A stretch of 19,446 nt of DNA. Origin: CAYMRB01 sp964392615 (GTDB lineage: Bacteria; Planctomycetota; UBA8108). Positions 6,834-13,694 of this stretch are shown piece by piece (position 1 is the first letter of the stretch; every line of letters starts with the position of its first letter). The position numbers were made by a program, and so were the translations under genes. The DNA is taken from assembly GCA_964392615.1 (NCBI GenBank), contig CAYMRB010000163.1, forward strand, positions 1 to 19,446. The letters run 5' to 3'. Under the pieces are notes generated by a model. The model had not been told where the DNA came from, searched no databases, and was given only the letters and a program-made list of their open reading frames with translations.

Positions 6834-9185
6834 GTGACCTTGGAGAAGCGGCTCCCTGGGAGTGTGGAGACAGCGGACCGGCCGAGCGACGAGCTCGACG
6901 CGGCCATCCACTCCGCTCACGAGTGCCTCAGGCGCCTGTTCCACGCCGAGGACGGCGACGATTTCCCAAACCCGTCGTCCGTCTGGCGCTCGGACCGCGC
7001 GGGTAAGACCGAAGTCGGCGGCTTCTGGTGCGGTGAGCTCGAAGCCGACACGACGCTCGAGTCCGATTACATCCTGTTCCTCTACCTGCTCGACCCGCGC
7101 GCTTATCGGAACAAGATCCGCAAGCTCGCGAATTACGTGCTGCGCCAGCAGCTCGACGACGGCAGCTGGAATATCTTCTACGACGGACAGGGCGAGATCA
7201 GCGCGTCCGTGAAGGCCTACGTCGCCCTTCGCCTCGCCGGCCACTCGGCGGACGAGCCGTGCTTGCAGCGCGCACGCGATGCGATCCTGCGCATGGGCGG
7301 TGCGGAGAAGGCCAACAGCTACACGAAAATCTACCTATCCCTGCTGAACCTCTACTCGTGGGGACGCTTGCCGGCTCTGCCGCCGGAGCTCGTTCTCCTG
7401 CCGAGGTTCTTCTACTTCAACATCTACGAAATCTCGTACTGGTCGCGCGCGATTCTCATCCCGTTGTCGATCCTGTACGCGAAATGGCCGGTATCCGGCC
7501 GCGTCGTCTCCGGCGACGTGAAATCGATCGACGAGCTGTTCGTCGACCCGCCGGCGCACGGCTCCGTCAACGGAAACGGGACGCGGGCGCTCGGCTCCAA
7601 CGGCAACGGCAACGGCAACGGCAACGGAACCTCTCACGCGTCGGGCCTGTTCGCGGCGCTCGAGAGCAACGGCGGCGCGCCCGCAAACGGCAACGGCAAC
7701 GGCAACGGCAACGGGTCCAGCAACGGCAACGGCACCCGTCGCAACGGCAACGGATCGCGCCACGGCCAGCTGATCAGCTGGCGCAGCTTCTTCTCGGCCG
7801 TCAACGGCATTCTGAAGCTGGTCGAGAAGGCGCCCCTCAAGCCGCTGCGCTCGATCGCGTTGCGCAAGGCCGAGCAGTGGATGGTGCACCGCCTGCAGGA
7901 CTCCGACGGCCTCGGCGCGATCTTCCCGTCGATGGTCAACAGCGTCCTCGCGATGCAGTGCCTCGGCTACGCGAGCGATCACCCGCTGATCATCGAAGGC
8001 CTCGAGAAGCTCTACGAGCTCGAGATCGAGGACGGCGACGAGATCCGCCTGCAGCCCTGCCTGTCCCCGGTCTGGGACACGGCCCTCGCGATGAACGCGC
8101 TGGGCGAGTCCGGATTCGCTGCGGACTCCGAGCAGATGATCGAGGCGGGCCGCTGGCTCGTCTCCAAGGAAGTGCGCCGACCGGGCGACTGGCAGAAACG
8201 CGTACGCGACGCCGAGGTCAGCGGTTGGCCGTTCCAGTTCCGCAACGACTTCTACCCGGACATCGACGACACCGCCGCCGTCATCATGGCGCTCGGCAGG
8301 ATCGTCCCGGACCGCGTGCCCGGCATCGCCGGAGCGATGGAGCGCGGCCTCAACTGGATGGTCAGCCTGCAGTGCTCGAACGGCGGTTGGGCCGCTTTCG
8401 ACGCCGACGTCGAGCGCGAGGTGTTCAACCAGGTCCCCTACGCGGACCACAACGCCATGCTCGATCCGGCCTGCGCCGACATCACGGGGCGGGTTCTCGA
8501 GATGTTCGGCCGCTTGCCGCGGCTGCGGCGCTACGCCAAGGTGCGCCGCGCGATCCGCAACGGCATCCGGTACCTGAAGGACGCCCAGGAGGAGAATGGC
8601 TCCTGGTACGGCCGCTGGGGTGTCAACTACATCTATGGCACCTGGCAAGCCCTGAAGGGACTGATGGAGGTCGGCGAGGCTCCGAGCCAGCCGTACATCC
8701 GCAAGGCCGTCGAGTTCCTCGTCAGCCGCCAGAACGCCGACGGCGGCTGGGGCGAAACCTGCGCGACCTACGACGATCCAGAGCTCGCCGGGCGCGGTCC
8801 GTCAACCGCTTCGCAGACCGCGTGGGCGCTGATGGGCATGATCGCGGCGGGCGAGACCGAATCGCCGGTCGTCGAGCGCGGCATGAAATACCTGCTCTCG
8901 CACCAGGGCGCGGACGGCAATTGGGAAGAGGAGCACTGGACGGGCACTGGCTTCCCGTCGGTCTTCTACCTCAAGTACCACCTGTACCGTCTGTACTTCC
9001 CGCTCTTCGCGCTCGGCATGTACAAGAACGCGCGCACGGACGCCCGCAGCGTCCTCGAGCGGCTCGATCTCGACCTCGACCGGGCGCCGCGCCAGAACGA
9101 CGTTCCGAACGGCGCGAACGGCCGGCGGACGACCGCTGTCGGCGGCAGCAGACGGCTGCGCTCGCTGTTCGGCCTGTTGGGGTAG
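6834..9185 (+). CDS. shc: Squalene-hopene cyclase with Asn-Gly-rich insertion
   Basis: This enzyme cyclises squalene to hopene/hopanol at the inner membrane, the entry step to hopanoids. The catalytic DxDD motif is present as DIDD (residues 476-479 in FYPDIDDTAAV). Several QW repeats are visible, such as QCSNGGWAAFD, QEENGSWYGRW, QNADGGWGE and QGADGNWEEEHW. The N-terminal domain (WRSDRAGKTEVGGFWCGELE and IYEISYWSRAILIPLSILYA) is also typical. I favour the GTG at 6834, since GAGG lies 5 bases upstream and the product (783 residues) starts close to the family norm. An in-frame ATG at 6774 would add 20 Arg/Trp-rich residues and has no clear ribosome site. The protein is longer than the usual 630-720 residues mainly because of a low-complexity insertion at about 246-308. 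It leads an operon with hpnG. Confidence 0.95.
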   Translation: MTLEKRLPGSVETADRPSDELDAAIHSAHECLRRLFHAEDGDDFPNPSSVWRSDRAGKTEVGGFWCGELEADTTLESDYILFLYLLDPRAYRNKIRKLANYVLRQQLDDGSWNIFYDGQGEISASVKAYVALRLAGHSADEPCLQRARDAILRMGGAEKANSYTKIYLSLLNLYSWGRLPALPPELVLLPRFFYFNIYEISYWSRAILIPLSILYAKWPVSGRVVSGDVKSIDELFVDPPAHGSVNGNGTRALGSNGNGNGNGNGTSHASGLFAALESNGGAPANGNGNGNGNGSSNGNGTRRNGNGSRHGQLISWRSFFSAVNGILKLVEKAPLKPLRSIALRKAEQWMVHRLQDSDGLGAIFPSMVNSVLAMQCLGYASDHPLIIEGLEKLYELEIEDGDEIRLQPCLSPVWDTALAMNALGESGFAADSEQMIEAGRWLVSKEVRRPGDWQKRVRDAEVSGWPFQFRNDFYPDIDDTAAVIMALGRIVPDRVPGIAGAMERGLNWMVSLQCSNGGWAAFDADVEREVFNQVPYADHNAMLDPACADITGRVLEMFGRLPRLRRYAKVRRAIRNGIRYLKDAQEENGSWYGRWGVNYIYGTWQALKGLMEVGEAPSQPYIRKAVEFLVSRQNADGGWGETCATYDDPELAGRGPSTASQTAWALMGMIAAGETESPVVERGMKYLLSHQGADGNWEEEHWTGTGFPSVFYLKYHLYRLYFPLFALGMYKNARTDARSVLERLDLDLDRAPRQNDVPNGANGRRTTAVGGSRRLRSLFGLLG
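7569..7757 (+). repeat. AACGGC hexamer repeats encoding an Asn-Gly tract inside shc
   Basis: Two runs of five consecutive AACGGN hexamers (7599-7628 and 7686-7715), with shorter runs around them, encode 17 Asn-Gly dipeptides between residues 246 and 308 of the cyclase. The runs are in frame and a multiple of three, so changes in copy number would keep the reading frame. Confidence 0.95.
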
Positions 9186-9186
9186 C

Positions 9187-9957
9187 TTGGCCAGCTCGTC
9201 GTCCCCTCGCATCGCCGTGATCGCGGCTCTCGCCGAGGAGCTGCACGCGTTCGTGCCGCTCGTCGATGCGCGGCACGTCGCACGCCGAGATCGACGCTGC
9301 TTGGACGCGCGGCTCGCGGGTCCCCACGGTGACGCCGACGTGCTCTTCGTGCGCACGGGCATCGGTGCGAAGCGCGCCGAGCGCGAGACAGCCGCGGCGC
9401 TGGAACGATACGACGTCGGGGCGGTGATCGCCGTCGGGTTCGCGGGCGGCCTCGACCCGTCGCTCGCGACCGGCGACGTCGTCGTCGCGGACCCGGTCAA
9501 GGTCCTCGGCGATCCGCCGTGCGAGTTGCGCGCGGCTGCGCAGCTACTCGCCGCGGCCTCGAACCTCGCCGTACGGCGCGGCCGCGTTCTGAGCGGGGAG
9601 AGCGTCATCCGGACGTCCGCCGAGAAGCGCCGCCTCGGCTCGGAACACGACGCGCTGGCGATCGAGATGGAGTTCGCCGGCATCGCGCGCGCGGTCGGCG
9701 ACGTCCCGACGATCTATCTGCGCGCCATTCTCGACGATGCGGGCCTCGACCTGCCGCTCGACTTCTCGCGCGTGGTCGACGGCGACGGCCGATTGCGCCC
9801 GCTGCGCATGGCCGCTGCTCTCCTGCGACACCCCGGCGCCGTGGCGGGGCTGCTGGACCTGCGGCGTCGCGTCGAGACGGCGTCGCGCGCGTTGGCCGCA
9901 TGCGTGGCGGAGCTCGTCACCGCGCTGCAGCCCGAGGAGAGTGACCGCGATGACTGA
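9187..9957 (+). CDS. hpnG: HpnG-like adenosylhopane nucleosidase/phosphorylase
   Basis: This is a protein of 256 residues in the purine nucleoside phosphorylase/MTA-SAH nucleosidase superfamily. HpnG proteins release adenine from adenosylhopane so that the ribosyl side chain can be processed into bacteriohopanetetrol-type hopanoids. Catalytic-region landmarks are an early Glu pair (AALAEEL, residues 17-18), AVGFAGGLDPSLATGDVVVAD, SGESVIRT, and IEMEF (159-163, matching the VEMEA Glu of MTA/SAH nucleosidase). The RAILDDA block (Asp183/184) matches the catalytic Asp. I chose the TTG at 9187, one base after the shc stop, because the frame has no ATG before the core; a GTG at 9217 is the alternative. 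A general MTA/SAH nucleosidase cannot be excluded by sequence alone, but position directly after shc strongly favours the hopanoid role. Confidence 0.85.
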   Translation: MASSSSPRIAVIAALAEELHAFVPLVDARHVARRDRRCLDARLAGPHGDADVLFVRTGIGAKRAERETAAALERYDVGAVIAVGFAGGLDPSLATGDVVVADPVKVLGDPPCELRAAAQLLAAASNLAVRRGRVLSGESVIRTSAEKRRLGSEHDALAIEMEFAGIARAVGDVPTIYLRAILDDAGLDLPLDFSRVVDGDGRLRPLRMAAALLRHPGAVAGLLDLRRRVETASRALAACVAELVTALQPEESDRDD

Positions 9958-10456
9958 TGCCCGCCTCCCCCCACTGGCGCTCCGTCCGCTCCACTACCGT
10001 TACCTGCGCGAGCTCGTCGCTGCGCCCGAGCTCGAGCGCTTTCTCGGCGGTCACGGGCTCGACCTCGCCGTCACCGACCAAGCCGACGCCGTGCGCGTGC
10101 GTGTCGCGGCGGGAATCGAGCTTCTGGAGCGACGCGTGCTCGCCGCGTTCGTCGCCGCGTGGCGACGGCAAGCGTGGGCGTGCCTCGTGTGGGCCATCGC
10201 CGCGGGCATCGGCTTCGGCGCCGGGATGGGCCTCGACGGACCGAGAGCAGTGGTCTGCGCGGTCCTCCTCGGAGTCGCCACGCCGATCGCGCTCGCCGCG
10301 CTGAGGGCTCAGTTCCGCCTGCGTCGCGACATGGCGCTCCTGCGCGTAGTCCGCACGCGCTACCGCGGGCCGGTCGCGGCGTGCGAGAGCAGCGAGGAGC
10401 TCGTCGAGCTCGCCCGGGAAATCTGGAGCGAGGTCGGCGCGCTGACCGCCCGGTGA
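9950..10456 (+). CDS. Small two-helix membrane protein coupled to hpnG
   Basis: I do not recognise this protein of 168 residues. Its ATG lies inside the last codons of hpnG (8-base overlap), with GAGGAG about 10 bases upstream, so translation is probably coupled. The first 70 residues are soluble and rich in Arg, Leu and Glu. Two hydrophobic segments follow (about 76-94, WACLVWAIAAGIGFG, and 99-118, AVVCAVLLGVATPIALAAL) joined by a short turn, which makes an inner-membrane hairpin. The last 45 residues are charged (RRDMALLRVVRTRYRG and a Glu-rich end). Both ends are therefore probably on the same side of the membrane. Codon choice looks like its neighbours. Placement after shc and hpnG suggests a part in hopanoid synthesis or membrane organisation, but that is inference from context only. 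Confidence 0.8.
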   Translation: MTDARLPPLALRPLHYRYLRELVAAPELERFLGGHGLDLAVTDQADAVRVRVAAGIELLERRVLAAFVAAWRRQAWACLVWAIAAGIGFGAGMGLDGPRAVVCAVLLGVATPIALAALRAQFRLRRDMALLRVVRTRYRGPVAACESSEELVELAREIWSEVGALTAR

Positions 10457-10500
10457 CAGCGCGCTGACCCGTCCGGAACTGCCTGCCCCGACCGCGATTC

Positions 10501-11406
10501 CTAGCGGTCGTCGTCGGGCCCGGAGGCGGGCACCGTGCCGGCATCGTCGTCCAAGTGGAACGTCGTCGCCTCGACGCTGCCGTCGTCCGCTCCCGCGAGC
10601 TCGGCCTGGAGCACCTGTGCCTCCTCGAGCCACCTGCCGTGCTCCCAGGAGTGATCCGGCGGCGCCTCGAGCCGTAGCACCTGCGTCAGCGCATCGCCGG
10701 CCTCGCCGAACTCCTCGGCCTTGTTCAGCGCCTGCGCGAGGCGCAGCCAGTTCTCGCCGAACGTCGGACACTTCTCGCACGCGTCGCGGAGGATCGCCAG
10801 CCCCTCCTCGAGCGTGCCGACCGTGTAGCCGAAGCCGGCGTCCTGCGTCTCGACCATCAGCGTGCCGAGGAAGCGCGCCGGGCCGCAGGAATCGAACGTC
10901 TTGCCCGCGGGCATCGCGTAGGCGATCCGGATGCGCAGCGCCATCGCCTCGATCAGATCGTTGGACGGGAGCGCCTCCTCCTTGGCCTGTGCGGCGAGGC
11001 ACTGGGCCAGGTAGTAGTGCGTCTCGACGCGATAGCCGATGCGCAGGATGGCCTCGCGTCCGAGCCGCTGACCCTGCGTCGCGAACTTGAGCCGCTCGGC
11101 GCGATCGGTGTGGTTGTGCGCCAACCACGCGCACGCCCGCACGGCGCGCCACAGCGCCTCGTACTTGTTCACGGGCGAGACCGACAGCAGCGCCGTCTCG
11201 AGCGAGTACTCGACCTTCGTGCCAGGTCGGCGCGGCTCGGTGTAGTGCTCGTCGATCGACGCGATGCGCTCGGCGAGGACGTCCGCGTCGAGCTCTGGGT
11301 ACTCCCGGATCTTCGAGAGCCCGGGGTCGATGAACTCCGGGCCCGAGCAGCCCGCCGTCCACACGACCGCGCAGACCACTGCCAACAGGCTCACGCGCGC
11401 GGTCAT
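10501..11406 (-). CDS. TatT-like helical-repeat lipoprotein
   Basis: The product has about 301 residues. From the ATG at 11406 it has a hydrophobic signal ending VVWTAGC with Cys20, a relaxed lipobox (Thr at -3), so it is probably a lipoprotein. An open frame reaches 11445 but would overlap the upstream gene. The segment YEALWRAVRACAWLAHNH...EAILR, and later helix pairs such as ENWLRLAQALNKAEEFGEAGDALTQVLRL, look like the TPR-type helices of TatT, the lipoprotein partner in some TRAP transporters. This is a pattern-level resemblance only. It ends in an acidic tail. The gene follows the PhnD-like binding protein by 13 bases, so it is almost certainly in the same operon. In TatT systems the lipoprotein works with a periplasmic binding protein, which fits. 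No TRAP permease is nearby. Only 44 bases separate it from the convergent small membrane protein gene. Confidence 0.7.
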   Translation of the reverse strand: MTARVSLLAVVCAVVWTAGCSGPEFIDPGLSKIREYPELDADVLAERIASIDEHYTEPRRPGTKVEYSLETALLSVSPVNKYEALWRAVRACAWLAHNHTDRAERLKFATQGQRLGREAILRIGYRVETHYYLAQCLAAQAKEEALPSNDLIEAMALRIRIAYAMPAGKTFDSCGPARFLGTLMVETQDAGFGYTVGTLEEGLAILRDACEKCPTFGENWLRLAQALNKAEEFGEAGDALTQVLRLEAPPDHSWEHGRWLEEAQVLQAELAGADDGSVEATTFHLDDDAGTVPASGPDDDR

Positions 11407-11419
11407 GGCACGGCGCGGC

Positions 11420-12397
11420 CTACTTCTTCTGCTTCTCTTCTGCATGACCGAACCTCTTCTGCAACTCTTCCAACCATGGCTTGCGGATCCGCTCGAACTC
11501 CTCGCAGCCCATCGTCTTCAGGAGAGTGCGGGCAGCCGGATCCTCGGCCATCTCATCAAATGCAGCGATGATGCGTTTCTGCTCGTCACTCGGCGGTCGA
11601 CCGCCCGCAGCCGTCTGTGTGGCCCGAGCGGCGTCCGTCGGGGGGTCACCCTTCGCCTTCTTCTCCGTGACGCACCGACCGACGAGAACGACGAAAGCGA
11701 GTGGATAGTAGTCAGACTGGCGCGCGATCTCCAGGTTTTTCAAGCGCCCGAGCTTCTCCAGCGAGGCGTAGTCTCGCCCGTCGACGACGACGGCAGCGAC
11801 CCTGCCCTTGCCGAGCTGGTAGAGCGCGGTCGACGTGCGGGTCGTCGGTTTGCCCTTCCACGCCGCGGGCCCCTTCCCCCCGGAATCGGCTCCGTTGGCG
11901 GCCTTTCCGGCCGGAAACACGATGCGCTCGAGGTAGCGAGGCTCGTACAGCGCACCGCCCGCGACCACCTGGCCGGCGAGGTCGGCGGCCGTGCGCCCCG
12001 AGCCCTTCGGCACGAGCAGGTAGAACCGCTGTCGCGGCAGCGCCTCGAGCACGACCTCGAGGCCGAGCGTCCGCCTGTGCTCGAGGTAGAAGCCCGGACT
12101 GACGACCGCGACGCGGGCGCTGCGCTCCTTCAGGGCCGCGAGCGCCGGTTTGGGCCTGTTCTGGTAGGTGGCGGTGACCGTCGCGAGCCCCGTCTTCTTC
12201 TCGAGGTATTTCGACAGCTCGGCGAGGAAGCCGGCCGCGGCCTTCGGCGAACCCGGCGCGCCCGGCTGGACGATCGCGACGTCGACCGGCTCCGCGGCCG
12301 CGGCCGCGGGTTCGTCGGCACGCGACGAGAAGGGTGCGAGCGCCAGGACGAGCGCGCAGGCTCGAGCCAAGGCTCGCGTGGGAACGACGGTTTGCAT
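11420..12397 (-). CDS. PhnD-like periplasmic binding protein
   Basis: This protein of 325 residues resembles the phosphate/phosphonate-type substrate-binding family (PhnD-like). The ATG at 12397 is preceded by GGAGGTG with ideal spacing and gives a clean signal peptide (MQTVVPTRALARACALVLALA then PFSSRADE). The open frame continues upstream without such features. Family-like order includes VDVAIVQPGAPG, FLAELSKYLEKKTG, ARVAVVSPGFYLE, FYLLVPKGSGRTAADLAGQVVAGG and LYQLGKGRVAAVVVDGRDYASLEKL. A Gly/Lys-rich insertion (around FPAGKAANGADSGGKG) interrupts the second lobe, and the C-terminus is charged. The ligand cannot be predicted. There is no ABC ATPase or permease in the window; the only operon partner is the TatT-like lipoprotein. 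It is divergent from the secretin gene, with a 242-base shared upstream region. Confidence 0.75.
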   Translation of the reverse strand: MQTVVPTRALARACALVLALAPFSSRADEPAAAAAEPVDVAIVQPGAPGSPKAAAGFLAELSKYLEKKTGLATVTATYQNRPKPALAALKERSARVAVVSPGFYLEHRRTLGLEVVLEALPRQRFYLLVPKGSGRTAADLAGQVVAGGALYEPRYLERIVFPAGKAANGADSGGKGPAAWKGKPTTRTSTALYQLGKGRVAAVVVDGRDYASLEKLGRLKNLEIARQSDYYPLAFVVLVGRCVTEKKAKGDPPTDAARATQTAAGGRPPSDEQKRIIAAFDEMAEDPAARTLLKTMGCEEFERIRKPWLEELQKRFGHAEEKQKK

Positions 12398-12430
12398 CCG
12401 GGCACCTCCGAGTTCATTGGAGCATGGGCC

Positions 12431-12452
12431 GGCCGCGGGATCCACCGCGGCC
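12431..12452. repeat. 8-bp perfect inverted repeat upstream of the PhnD-like gene
   Basis: GGCCGCGG (12431-12438) and CCGCGGCC (12445-12452) flank GATCCA. It lies 34-55 bases upstream of the binding-protein ATG, within its probable leader, and could be an operator or an mRNA hairpin. Confidence 0.6.
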
Positions 12453-12467
12453 TCCTGGTGTATCGAG

Positions 12468-12489
12468 ACGACACAACAAAACGACACAA
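12468..12489. repeat. 9-bp direct repeat in the divergent intergenic region
   Basis: ACGACACAA is present at 12468-12476 and 12481-12489, 13 bases start to start, in the most AT-rich patch between the divergent genes. Half-sites spaced like this may bind a regulator, but no factor is identified. Confidence 0.6.
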
Positions 12490-12550
12490 TCCGTGGTTCA
12501 CGGACCGATGGGCGAACCGCGTCGGGACGCGATGGCCCCTACAAGCGGCC

Positions 12551-12568
12551 CCGGGCCGAGTGGCCCGG
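12551..12568 (+). other. 7-bp perfect hairpin upstream of the secretin gene
   Basis: CCGGGCC (12551-12557) pairs with GGCCCGG (12562-12568) around a GAGT loop, about 70 bases before the secretin start. No T-run follows, so a terminator is unlikely; a leader structure is possible. Confidence 0.4.
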
Positions 12569-12639
12569 CCTTTGCGAAAGGACCGATCGCGTCCAGGGGA
12601 CTTCGTACAGCCGACAAGATCGGAGGCCAGGTGACTGCC

Positions 12640-13677
12640 ATGACATCTGCACTTTCTGCGACGTCTGCCGTCGTCCGAGTGATTCTCGTGGTCGGGATTC
12701 TCAGCGCAGCCGTTCCAGCCCTCGCCCAACCGGCCGCAGCACAGGAGGCACCGGTCGCCCCCTCCCCGCAGGAGGACGATGGCATCACGACGCGATCGTA
12801 TCAGCTCCAACACGCCAAGGCCCACGAGGTCGCGGCGGTGCTGCAAAGCCTCGTCCATGCGAGCCCTCTCGCCCGAACGTCCTCCTCGCGAACTTCCTCG
12901 CGGAGCAGGACCATCTCGCGTCGGGTGACGCCGACCTCGCCAATCGTCGGAGGCTCACTCCGCATCGTCTCGCTCGCCGCGACGAACACTCTCCTGATCC
13001 AGGCGAGCGCGAAGGACTACAAGGAGGTCCAGCACATCCTCGACATGGTCGACGTCAAGCGGCGACAGGTTCACTTCGAGTCGGCGATCGTCGAGGTCGC
13101 GGCGGACTCCGACCTCAATCGCACCCTCGGCGCGCTCGCCAGCGGGATCGATGCGAAGGCGAACGGATCGGAGGATGAGCCCGATCCAGCCGCCGCACCC
13201 GGAGAGCTCGACGGGATGCTGCGACGCAGCGATCTTCAGGCGCTCGTTCAGCTCCTGAAGAAGGACCGGGACTCGCAGGTCCTCGCCTATCCCTTCGCGA
13301 AGGCCAACGAAAACGTCGAGACTCGCATCGAGCTCACCGAGACCCGCTTCGTCACGAACACGGCAACGGTGAACTCGGCGACAACGACTAGCCAGCAGGG
13401 CGAGGACGCCGGGATCGAATTCTCGATCGTCCCGACGATCAGCGCCTCTGGCGAGTCGATCCAGCTCGACCTGAACCTGACGATCTCGGACTTCACGCGG
13501 CAGGCGGCCGCCCCGAATATCCTGCCGGCGAAAGTCAGGATTCGCGTGAACTCCTCGATGACGGTCGCGGATGGGAAGATCGTCGTCATCGGGGGACTCT
13601 CTCGTCTGAACCGCTCGGGGACGAACGCGGTCGCAAGCGACCTCTACGTCTTGCTCCGCGCACGCGTCATGAAGTAG
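12640..13677 (+). CDS. Short secretin-family protein
   Basis: This protein of 345 residues starts with a Sec signal (MTSALSATSAVVRVILVVG then ILSAAVPALAQ). GGAGG lies 13 bases before the ATG at 12640, or 4 bases before an in-frame GTG at 12631, so either start is possible. A secretin N-domain follows (TRSYQLQHAKAHEVAAVLQSLV ... GGSLRIVSLAATNTLLIQAS, then VQHILDMVDVKRRQVHFES, with AIVEV next). It is split by a Ser/Arg-rich linker. The core shows SQVLAYPFAKANENVETRIE, then the GIEFSIVPTISASGESIQLDL strands and VADGKIVVIGGL (GGL at 318-320). The protein then stops within 25 residues, so the VPxLGxIPxLGxLF secretin signature is missing. Outer-membrane secretins are normally much larger and have N0/N1 domains. 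No type II, III or IV pilus genes lie nearby. The family is fairly clear; pore formation is doubtful. Confidence 0.78.
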   Translation: MTSALSATSAVVRVILVVGILSAAVPALAQPAAAQEAPVAPSPQEDDGITTRSYQLQHAKAHEVAAVLQSLVHASPLARTSSSRTSSRSRTISRRVTPTSPIVGGSLRIVSLAATNTLLIQASAKDYKEVQHILDMVDVKRRQVHFESAIVEVAADSDLNRTLGALASGIDAKANGSEDEPDPAAAPGELDGMLRRSDLQALVQLLKKDRDSQVLAYPFAKANENVETRIELTETRFVTNTATVNSATTTSQQGEDAGIEFSIVPTISASGESIQLDLNLTISDFTRQAAAPNILPAKVRIRVNSSMTVADGKIVVIGGLSRLNRSGTNAVASDLYVLLRARVMK

Positions 13678-13694
13678 AGGACCGACCTCCGGGG

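Noticed and set aside
7599..7715. Regular repeats that could suggest a CRISPR array
   Set aside because: The units are 6 bases long, contiguous, in frame with the cyclase and without spacers. They encode an Asn-Gly tract.
10457..10500. Bidirectional terminator between the convergent genes, using the 10-base palindrome CAGCGCGCTG at 10457-10466
   Set aside because: The palindrome has no loop and no T-run on either side, so it does not make a convincing terminator hairpin.
9917..11362. 481-residue minus-strand open frame over the TatT-like gene
   Set aside because: It is a different frame of the same strand over the lipoprotein gene; that frame has a signal peptide and regular helices, while this one is Arg/Gly-rich and featureless.
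10501..12397. Phosphonate uptake operon
   Set aside because: Only a PhnD-like binding protein is present; the ATPase, permease and phosphonate-degrading genes are missing, so the ligand cannot be assigned.
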